This document shows positions 13,439 through 22,584 of a stretch of DNA of 28,284 nucleotides, piece by piece. The notes under the pieces were generated by a model, which was not told the DNA's origin, did not search any database, and saw nothing but the letters and a program-made list of their open reading frames with translations. Made by a program: the position numbers and the translations under genes. Within the stretch, counting starts at the first letter, position 1; every line of letters starts with the position of its first letter. Origin of the DNA: Plantago elongata (Eukaryota; Streptophyta; Magnoliopsida; Lamiales; Plantaginaceae); assembly GCA_036897095.1 (NCBI GenBank), contig JAYMSP010001850.1, forward strand, positions 1 through 28,284, read 5' to 3'.

Positions 13439-13994
13439 GATCGGAGTCGGAGCTATCCAATCAATTTACACTGTTTGATTTTGGGATATTAATAATAATG
13501 GAGTAATAAGGAATTCCCAACACTATCAGATAAGAAACAAGATAGAATTCGAAATACCTACACCATTACGCTTACGCTTACGCTTGCTTCTTGTACACAG
13601 AGGTGACTTCTTTTTCTACCCAATTACCGATTATTCTCCTCCATTTCTCAAAAGAATAAAATTTTCAATATTCTATATAATTCATGTCCTAAATTTTATA
13701 TCGATTAAGGTTGAAATTTGAAAATTATGAAAAATATTTAAATAGATCAATTTTTCTTTAGGTTGTTAATAATAAATTTATATATAATAATATCATACTC
13801 ATATAATGTACGTGACAATCATGTCAGTGTAAAGCTTAGCGCTTTTATATTTCCTAACACTCGGTTGGTTCGTCACTAGGTCGTGCCAAATGCGACTTTT
13901 CAACTGATTCTCACATCTGCAACCTCCTTACCATCCATTACATTGCACGGAGTGATTTAGATTGAAATGGAAGGGAGGGAAGAATAGATAACAA
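13439..13994. promoter_or_regulatory. Shared divergent promoter region of two plastid-protein genes
   Basis: Only 556 bp separate the ATG of the FLU-like gene (- strand) from the ATG of the + strand gene. Both products have chloroplast-like leaders. The region holds a GATAAG I-box core at 13529-13534, a motif found in light-regulated plant promoters, and a short TTACGC tandem repeat at about 13566-13584. The middle (about 13650-13810) is very AT-rich. No clear TATA box faces either gene. A bidirectional promoter is an inference from spacing. Confidence 0.45.
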
Positions 13995-16327
13995 ATGAAC
14001 ACAATGGCAGGTTTAATGGCATCGACTAATTCCTTTCAGTTTCAAAAAACTCACCTCTCTTTGCTATACCCATCATCAAAATGCTGCTCAAATCCCTATT
14101 TTTCACCAAATACATCTCAATTCTTTGCTTCAGACTCCCTATTGAAGCTAAAGAACCAAACTTTATACTCACCCATCAGAATCAACACCCTCAGAAGTTC
14201 CCCAAATCCAGCTACAATTAAAGTTTATGCTGCACAGTCCAATCTATTTAAAGGTACGAAACGTCAAAGTTTACCTCTTTCTTTAGGGGGGACCTTGTTT
14301 GCTCATCTTATAGAAATTTGTTTTAGTGTCTGCTATTTGCTGCAAGCTTGTTCGTCGTTTTCTTTTTGGTTTTTCGAATGTGGATGATGATTCTTTCTTG
14401 CGTTTACATCATCAAGTGTGAGCAATCCTTGTAGTGTTCTGATTCTGAAATTTAAGGTGCCAGTTTAGTTAAGCTACGCTGCTTATTTGTTATATAGTGT
14501 GAGCAATTCAATAGTTGAATGATACTCTTCTGGTAGCTTGATTACTATTAAACGCTTACAGTCGGCATTATGGGGAAGGGGGAGGAGAGGTTGTTCCTGC
14601 TATGCGACTGTGATGAATAACATCTTTTCTTTTAATCTATTTAGTTCTATAGTTTTATTGTACTGTGGTGAATGGCACTTCAATGTAGTCATGTCACCTG
14701 TCATCACTGGAACTTCTCAAACTTAACCGAGGTTGGAGTTTTGATCCATGTTTATAATAATTATATCAAGTAAAGCTTGCTTATTGTTTTCATTGCTTGA
14801 GATTCAGTTCTAGATATGAAATTAGTGAATAAATGTAACCATATACCTTTTGAACAAATAAAGAGGTGAGATTCAGTTCTAGATTTGCATCTCTCCCACT
14901 GAAGGTGTTTACACAAAGTTGAGTGATAACATCAGTGAAGTTTTTCCTTTGCTCATCTTTGATGTAAAAAAGAGGAAATTTTGCTATTTGATGTGTCTAT
15001 TGGAATTTGGAATCCGTTTGAAACATATGCACTTCATAAACAGCCAAACTCCAGTCTTGGAGTGGACAAAATATAAAAGCTAATCGTTTACATAAGGTTA
15101 CATGAGCATGATATGCTTGAAATGAAGTAGTTGAATTACCAACCATTGCTAGCAGGTTCTCTTGTAAATTTTTAAACATAGTTACATCTAATAGTCTAGT
15201 AATTATACATCTAAGACCCAACATTGTGGGAACATGGTCCTATCTTTCAGTCATTACTTGTTAGAATGTTAAACTTGGAATCCTGGAAAGATGAAGGGAA
15301 TATAAGGATGTCAAATCTGGGATCCTTTATGTGTTTTACCCTCATCATACCACAAGTTCAAGCTAAAGATACATTCTACTGTTGCCATTGCTTTCTGAAA
15401 CTATATATGTTCTTCCAAGTAGTTATACAAACAGTATGGAAGATTGGCAAGGATGGAGTTGATGCAGGAACTAGCTTGGTTCCGGTATGTCATCTGCCTC
15501 ACAAACTGTAGGACAAAAAAATGTTACAGTTTCAGTAAAATTTTCAAATGCATTTGATTCTTTTGAAGGTTTCTGTTCCAAGACCAATAGCAAGAATCTC
15601 TGTAGCCGTAGTCGCTGTGGCACTGGCTCTTTTTGTTCTGAAGTCATTCCTTTCTACAGCATTCTTTATTCTGGTATAATTCTGTGCTCTAATCTTTTAT
15701 ATATCAAGGTGCGCAGACTTAATATTCATGCACTGCACACTTTTTTGCCTTGAATGTTATGGAAACCTTCTGTATTTGTGTTCTGATGCAGTAGCTGCAG
15801 CTTTGTGATAAAACTATGAAGCTCTGATCATGTTTAGTTTCACTGTTACATGGAATTATCATTCCTTTACAAGTGAATGAGTTAGCTTCAGTTTCACATA
15901 AATGATGTCTTCTTTCCTTTGGATTTAAACTGCCTACTATTAGTTTATTTAAAGCACCCACAAGCCATTTGAAAAGAAGTAACATATAGTAGTAAAAACT
16001 TGGTGCCTGCCATTTGCAGCAAGTCTGATTATATGACTTGCAGTATGTATATATTAGGATTAAAATAGATGTGGCGTGAGAAGTGTTTTTGCTGTTAGAT
16101 ATGTAAATTAGTGTTTACTGTTTTTTCCCCCATGAAGAATTATAGCTGGCTAAGCTGACAGTTGTCTGGTTTGCTGAATTCACGAGCAGGCTGTTATGGG
16201 ACTAAGTTATTTTGCATTCATAGCCTTGAATAAGGATGAAATACCTAGACCAAAAGAAGACGTAAAAACTACCTCTGTTGATGATAGTTTAGAAGAAGCT
16301 AGAAGAATTATGGACAAGTACAAATAG
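13995..16327 (+). CDS. Putative plastid-targeted membrane protein, unrecognised family
   Basis: Four exons: 13995-14253, 15420-15484, 15569-15673 and 16190-16327, giving 188 residues with phases that agree at every junction. The 5' end of exon 2 is uncertain: an acceptor 15 bp further on (exon from 15435) also keeps frame and removes five residues. The first 80 residues are Ser/Asn-rich and poor in acidic residues, like a chloroplast transit peptide. Next come a conserved-looking VWKIGKDG segment, then VPRPIAR and two closely spaced hydrophobic stretches (about 118-141 and 142-156) that look like a membrane hairpin. The acidic tail contains EEARRIMDKYK. A second in-frame ATG at 14004 has a good context and could be the real start. 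I do not recognise the family, and give no function beyond a likely plastid membrane location. It is divergent from the FLU-like gene. Confidence 0.75.
14254..15419 (+). other. Long first intron of the plastid membrane protein gene
   Basis: 1166 bp, T-rich on the coding strand, as usual for plant introns. It contains a 17-bp direct repeat GAGATTCAGTTCTAGAT at 14799-14815 and 14868-14884. Short frames inside it (for example 14538-14726 and 14997-15224) have no recognisable content. Confidence 0.6.
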
Positions 16328-16835
16328 AGAAGGAATTCCTGTTCCGATGTTCTTGCTGATCGGGTGCAGTTGAACGTTGTGAACTGTAAATCAAATATTG
16401 AGCATATGGAGTGATTTAGTTTCTAGAATGAATCATTCATAAGGTGGGCTTGTAAACCTTTCATAACTGGAACCTTTAATGAAGTTTACTATGTCCATGA
16501 TATCTTTGCGTTTTCACTAGACTAAATATCTGTTTCTTACATTTCTTAGCTTTTATGTTCATCCGTTTTTGTGTGATGTGGTAACAACTCAGATGTTTCA
16601 GTTTCTAATCACTTGCATCCAGAAGAGTACGCTTTGCATAATTGCATATGCATATGAAGCATAAAAGTTTAGGTATCTATTACCTTGGCTCATAGCATGG
16701 CTCCCCTGCATGTTTAGCAAAAATTTCATCAAACTGCAATGTATCCGAATGCTAGATATATGCTGCACTGAGTTTGTTATGGACTACTAGTTTTTATTTT
16801 ATCTGGAACTTCAGAAGAACTTCATACGGCAGGTT

Positions 16836-17000
16836 ATGTTACCCGGACTTTTCAATTCCTATGCATACCTTATGACACCCCAGCATGGCTATCTTGGAAA
16901 CTTCACTGCAGGCCAAAAAGTGAAACAGTAAAATCATGAAAGAGTCTGATACCCAGATATGCACCCGGTTTGGGTACAAGTGCTGAGTCTGGGTAATACG
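16836..17000. mobile_element. Small MITE-like element
   Basis: The segment begins TGTTACCCGGACT and ends AGTCTGGGTAATA, which are imperfect terminal inverted repeats of about 13 bases (11 match). Length is about 165 bp, with no coding capacity, in an AT-rich intergenic setting. This fits a non-autonomous DNA transposon. The target-site duplication is not clear, so the superfamily is undetermined. Confidence 0.45.
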
Positions 17001-17386
17001 GGTTACAAGAACTCATCTATTAATGTTCCAGATCTTGGCACCTTATTCTTCGCAACACTCTGATCTTCATCTTCAGATGGTTTTTCGGAGATTTGCATAT
17101 ACCAAGCCGCTTCAAACTCATCCTCCAATATAGCCAGTAGCAGAACAACAGATGAACGAATGTTCATCAGTTTATGTTCCTTTCAGTATCAGTCCAAAAA
17201 ACACACAGAATCTATCATTTCACTTGCATAAATCTTGGTTGCTACATTTCTCAAGTTTATTACTCTTCATCAACTAACTTCCTGTAGAAACTGAGTCCTT
17301 GTAAGATCATTAGCATTATCATGTTGATGTGTGCAAGCTAGCAAACTGATCGTTAGCGTGGGGCCTTGATGTCAAATCAATATGTC

Positions 17387-17496
17387 TCATGAGCCATGAC
17401 AACCGCTTTGGGTTCATGAGCCATGACAACCGCTTTGGGTTCATGGCTGTTTGTCATGCTCGTGACAACCACTTTGGGTGAATGGCTGTTTGTCAA
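17387..17496. repeat. 27-bp minisatellite with degenerate extension
   Basis: Two identical 27-base units (17387-17413 and 17414-17440), each carrying CATGAGCCATGACAACCGCT, are followed by two diverged units that share GACAACCACTTTGGGT and ATGGCTGTTTGTCA. The GACAACC and TTTGTCA parts are partly complementary, so the array can form short hairpins. No open frame spans it. Confidence 0.8.
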
Positions 17497-19007
17497 TGAT
17501 ATAAAATGGTGATCGGGGGAAGCCACGACGACTAAATATTACTGGGTAAAAGAAACACTGCAGTGTTTATCACGGGACAGGAGACATGAACAGATGAAAG
17601 CGGGCATCTCAACATTTCAAGTGGAAAGTGTGCCTGCAAATTCCAAAAGCGTGCAGACAAACGAGTAACGAGTAACAAGAATTGAACAAAATAAATGTCT
17701 CGAACACGCACATAGTACATAATATAGTTTGACATTACTCACCTCTGACTTTGTGTTTCCAAATAGTGTTTGATTATTTTCCTTGTTGGTTTAGGTCCGT
17801 GGCCTTGGCTTATACCTCTCAATCTTAATTTGGTTTCTTAAAAGTATTGACATACTAGACAGAGGGATAGACTAGATTAGTTGACTACTTATATTTACAA
17901 TTTCTCGCCCTTAAAAAAAAAAAAAAAAACCTCCAACTTCGTCTCTCTATTAATTAACGAGCCTCATAAACTATCCATCATTTACTCCTTTTCATCCATT
18001 AAATGCCATTTTATCACTCTTCATAATAAGAGAAGAGAACGACAAAATTAATCTTCCCAAGACATTATCTTCAACGCATCCAACTAGCTATACCTTATTT
18101 ATTGGTGTTTTACAAATGTGCTTACTGAAAATAATGGGGCTAAAATAGTAATTCTGCCCCAAGATTTACTAAGCTCGTCCTTTATTATTTTAACCCGCAT
18201 AAAATATATAGATATGTTTTTACTTCTAACGCATGGTCATGGCGCATTTTTCAATATGAACATATCATGAATGAAATCATCTTTAATTCTGGACAGATCC
18301 TCCACTTCATCTTGATGATACGAATGTTTACTCTTATAATGAATTTCGATGGACACTTCGGATTTTTCTTTTTCTTGCAATTGAAGGAGTAGAATTGAAA
18401 AGGAATCTTGGAGTGTTTAGAACCGGTTGAGGAGGGTGAAGTGAGATTTAAATATTACATTTTGCAACAAAATTCAAATGATTTAACATAGTGAAAATAT
18501 ATTAAATAAAATTGCAGTGGTATGATGTGATAATATCCAATTGCACACAACTTTTAACCAATACCTGCAATCAAATAGTTTGAAAATTGAAAAAGTAGTA
18601 GGTGTTGCAAATTAAACAAGATGATATGGTATGGTATCGGTGGGGATCAATAAAGGAGAAGCATGAGCATAGAAACATCATCAACAACATCACGATCACA
18701 TAAAGAGGAAACATGGAGACCTACTTTTCAAAAATCTAACACCAACAAAGCTCACTCATTTCATTTGAAATCCCCTTAAATAAACAAGGCTAGTGCAACC
18801 AAAGCAAAGATATCATCAATTCAAAACTATTCTTGTATTTGTTCGATGCACTATTTTGCTTGCTCACAGTCAACAACACCACTCTTCCTGTCATCTTTCC
18901 CCAAAAGCAAAGAAAGGGAAATGGAAGAAGAAACCCTCCTACTCCTACTCCTCCTCTAAATAATTCATACATACATTTTCTTCTTCTTGTTTGTTCCTCC
19001 TCCTCAC

Positions 19008-20550
19008 ATGAGCTCATTGATGGCGGCTCTCAACTTTCTCTACCTTTCCCTTCTTCTCCTTACAACACTCACTCACTCTGTTCCAGATGTACAGTTGCTC
19101 CTGCAAAAGATCAAGCCTTCACTGCAAGGACCTACTGACAACTTGCTCTTACTTTCTTGGAACACTTCAACACCTCTCTGTCAATGGCGAGGCCTCAAGT
19201 GGGCTTTCACTAATGGTTCTTCTTTACTCTGTACGGACCTATCTTCACCACAATGGACTAGCCTTTTGCTCTACAGAGATCCCTCTTTGCACCTCACTTC
19301 ACTTCAGCTCCCATCAGCTAATCTCTCTGGAACACTCCCCCGAGAGATTGGACAGCTTACAAATCTGCAAAGTCTCTATCTTGGTATGAATGCCTTATCT
19401 GGCCAACTTCCATTAGAGCTTGGCTACACTTCTTCTTTATCAGACATCGATTTGAGCCACAATTTGCTTAATGGTTCGCTTCCAGCTTCCCTCTGGAACC
19501 TCTGCGATCGCCTAGTTTCGCTTCGTCTTCACGGTAACTCTCTTTCTGGTTCTTTACCTGACCCTGCATTGCCTGATGCTACTTGCAAGAACTTACAATT
19601 TCTAGATTTGGGTCAGAATTTTATTACTGGAAAATTTCCAGACTTTATTGTTGGCTTTCATGAGCTTAAGCAGCTTGATCTTGGTGATAACATGTTATCT
19701 GGTCCAATTCCAGAGGGTATAACTGGGTTAAAGTTGGAAAAATTGAATCTTTCTCACAATAACTTTACTGGGGTTTTGCCTAATTTTGCGGAATCAAAGT
19801 TTGGTGTTGAGGCTTTTGAGGGAAATAGTCCAGGTCTGTGTGGACCGCCTTTGAGGAGCTGTAGTGGAGGCTCTGGGTTGAGTTCTGGTGCAATAGCTGG
19901 GCTTGTTATTGGTTTGATGACTGGAACAGTTGTATTGGTGTCTCTGATGATTGGTTATTTCCAAGGGAAGAGGAAAAGGAACTTAGACGAGGAGGACGAG
20001 GAATTCGAGGAAGGAGAAGATGAAGAAACTGGTAGTGGAGGTGGTGGTGGTGATGGGAAATTAGTTTTGTTTCAAGGTGGTGAGCATTTGAGCTTGGAGG
20101 ATGTTCTGAATGCCACTGGGCAAGTTATGGAGAAGACTAGTTACGGCACTGTTTATAAAGCAAAGCTGGCAGATGGAGGAACAATTGCTCTGAGGTTGTT
20201 GCGAGAAGGGAGTTGCAAAGATAGGAGTTTTTGTTTGCCTGTGATCAAGCAGTTGGGGCGGGTTAGGCACGAGAATTTGATTCCATTGAGAGCTTTCTAC
20301 CAGGGAAAAAGAGGGGAGAAGCTTCTCATTTACGACTATCTTCATAACAAGACCCTTTGTGATCTCTTACATGGTGAGCCATTGGTTTTTATCCTCATTA
20401 GCCTGCATATTTCTATTCAAAATTTTATGTTGAAAAAAGCCTGCTACATATGCATATTTGTTGTTACTTTGTAGAATTCATTTGTCTGTAGTTATCACAG
20501 AAAGGGTAGACCACATGCACTAAGCATTCTTACACTCATGTGTGTTGTGT

Positions 20551-20581
<31 letters not shown>

Positions 20582-21786
20582 GGGTGTGAAAACGACAGGA
20601 CAAGCAGTTGAATCAAGGCTCGTTATTGTATGTAGTTAAGTTACCTTGAGGAGTTGACTTAGTACTACTTACAAATGAAAGCATATTCTCATGAGCCAAC
20701 CTTTGAGGATAATGACATGTAGAGAAGAGAAATCTCACATGATAAATTCTCAAAAGTATTGATTTTGTTTACTTTAATTATAATGACAGAAGTAATCTGT
20801 GATCAACATTAAAATTTCGTTACATAAAGCCGAAATTATGAGCCATGGGTAGAACACCAAAGGTGGAGTCACTTGCATGATAATCCTCACCTGCCAGAGT
20901 TTCCTTCCTTTACATGATTAGATTGTGGGTGTGGGTGTTTTATAACTCAAGGAGAGTTTATACTTCAAACTCTATACATTCAGGACAAGGTAAAATCACA
21001 CAAATGGATGTAGCTACATTAATTCTAAGGTAGCCAAAATTCCAGTCATGCAGAGTGTTTTTATAAGGCGATTCTAGGTTTTTATATACAGTCTGTTGAT
21101 ATGCGGTTGACTCCTACTATGTAATATGCTTTATGTGCTTGCAAACAGAGTCGCGGGCAGGTAAACCTGCATTGAACTGGGCTAGGAGGCACAAGATTGC
21201 TTTGGGCATAGCCAGGGGACTAGCTCATCTTCACGGTCTTGAAACACCAATCACTCATGGGAATGTTAGATCAAACACAGTTCTAGTGGATGACTTTTTT
21301 GTAGCTAGACTTAATGAATTTGGACTCGACAAGATAATGGTCCCAGCTGTGGCAGATGAAATAGTAGCTCATGCCAAAACTGACGGTTACAAGGCACCCG
21401 AACTTCAGAGAATGAAGAAATGCAGTTCGAGGACTGATGTTTACTCATTTGGGATACTATTACTGGAAATTTTATTAGGCAAGAGGCCAGGTAAAAGTGC
21501 GAGAAGCGGAAATTTTCTAGACTTGCCTTCATTAGTGAAAGTGGCTGTTCTGGAGGAGACAACGATGGAGGTTTTCGATGTTGAGCTGTTGAAGGGGATA
21601 AGGAACCCAATGGAAGACGGTTTGGTCCAGGCTTTGAAGCTTGCGATGGGGTGTTGTGCACCAGTTGCAAGTGTAAGGCCAACGATGGAAGAGGTGGTGA
21701 GGCAGTTAGAGGAGAATAGACCGAGAAATAGGTCTGCGTTGTATAGTCCTGCAGAAACTAGGAGCGGAAGCATTACTCCTTTCTGA
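19008..21786 (+). CDS. TMKL1: TMKL1, LRR receptor-like pseudokinase
   Basis: Exons 19008-20373 and 21149-21786 with a 775-bp intron; 667 residues. The start is the first in-frame ATG (19008); a second at 19020 is possible, and upstream sequence in frame lacks an ATG. Signal peptide about 1-24, an N-cap with CQWRG, about five to six LRRs, the transmembrane helix at about 294-318, an acidic DEEDEEFEEGEDEE stretch, then Gly-rich linker and kinase-like domain. It matches Arabidopsis TMKL1 throughout, including LNATGQVMEKTSYGTVYKAK and PRNRSALYSP near the C-terminus. Three catalytic signatures are lost: the VAIK Lys is Arg396 (IALRLL), HRD is HGN (492-494) and DFG is EFG (512-514). These losses are shared with the Arabidopsis protein, so it is a conserved pseudokinase, not a broken gene. 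It is presumably a plasma-membrane scaffold or co-receptor; its partners cannot be read from sequence. Confidence 0.95.
20374..21148 (+). other. TMKL1 intron
   Basis: 775 bp with a GTGAGC donor and a GCAAACAG acceptor, splitting the Glu codon that follows LLH. It carries a (GT)n tract joined to a 20-base G run (listed separately). No other gene is seen inside it. Confidence 0.85.
20545..20584 (+). repeat. (GT)n followed by a 20-base G run
   Basis: About ten GT units run directly into G20 at 20565-20584. The G run is on the coding strand of TMKL1, about 190 bases after the donor site. Such runs can form G-quadruplexes and are prone to length change and assembly error, so the exact count should be treated with caution. 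Confidence 0.9.
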
Positions 21787-22584
21787 GGTTTTTCTTCATG
21801 TCTTTGAATTGTGAATGGATTAAGGTCTGTTTGCTGAATTTGGTGATTTAGTAGTCTCCTTGTGTTGATTGCAAGTCTTTGAATTTTACATTCTTAATAT
21901 ATGTAGATGTTGCTATATATACAAATGGTCTAACATCATTATGGGAGTAGACAAGTTATATGAGTGCATCCATGATGCAAGATTTTGTTTTATGTTGAAT
22001 TTAATCTATTCTATCATGCCAAGTTTATTAATTTTTACATTCAATACACTCTGATTTCATTGTTTGCTAAGTTTATTTCACTAGATGTGGATGTTTCATG
22101 TCACATGATGAGTTAAGAATATTGAGGAACAAAACTCTTTTGTGACTTCGGATGATAGCTAACAATGAAATCAGAGTGTATTGAAACCAACAAAATTTAC
22201 ATCATAAGATGGCAAACAATAGTTATAAATTTATAATACAGAACATTAATCGCTTCAATCTCAAAGCTAAGATGTTTAGGTTTCCTCCTTCAACATATTA
22301 ACTGTGAAATACTACTAAATAGACAGGCAGAATTGAGAAATTTCCGCCTCTTTTGACTGATTCTAGAATTAAGAGCAAGCCAAGGGATTTGACACTGGAT
22401 GGAGCAAGACGAAGAAGTTACTGAACAACGCTTCTGCGCATGCCCCCAAGAACCTAAAAAATAGTTCCAGTTGAGGCAAGCCGAGGTTGCTCAGTGTGGT
22501 AATGGAACGGTTTGGTATACATGACAAATTGTACCTTATCGTATTTGATAGGGTGGGAAACGGCAGTGATAAATTTGCGGAACT
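21787..22584. other. Convergent intergenic region between TMKL1 and pectate lyase
   Basis: This 798-bp stretch must hold the 3' UTRs of both genes, which end toward each other. It contains the 25-bp inverted repeat at 22040-22185. No open frame is convincing: the frame around 22487-22687 mostly overlaps the last pectate lyase exon in antisense. Confidence 0.6.
22040..22185. repeat. Perfect 25-bp inverted repeat with a 96-bp loop
   Basis: TTCAATACACTCTGATTTCA and the following TTGTT at 22040-22064 are exactly complementary to 22161-22185. After one mismatch the pairing continues for three more bases toward the loop. The hairpin is about 146 bp in all. It could be a MITE remnant or a transcribed stem-loop between two converging genes. 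Confidence 0.85.

Larger units (their letters stand above)
16328..19007. other. Intergenic region between the plastid membrane protein gene and TMKL1
   Basis: No gene is supported. The first part is the 3' UTR of the upstream gene. A MITE-like element lies at 16836-17000 and a 27-bp minisatellite at 17387-17496. A 17-base A run lies near 17912-17929. The last 150 bases before 19008 hold a pyrimidine-rich CTC/CTT tract on the + strand, typical of a plant 5' leader, and a TTAAATAAA string near 18776 that could serve as a TATA box. Confidence 0.5.

Noticed and set aside
17387..17496. CRISPR-like array
   Set aside because: Units are directly adjacent without unique spacers and the DNA is plant nuclear. 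It is a minisatellite.
18987..19007. Start of TMKL1 seven codons upstream
   Set aside because: This is also a TTG. The first ATG in frame is at 19008.
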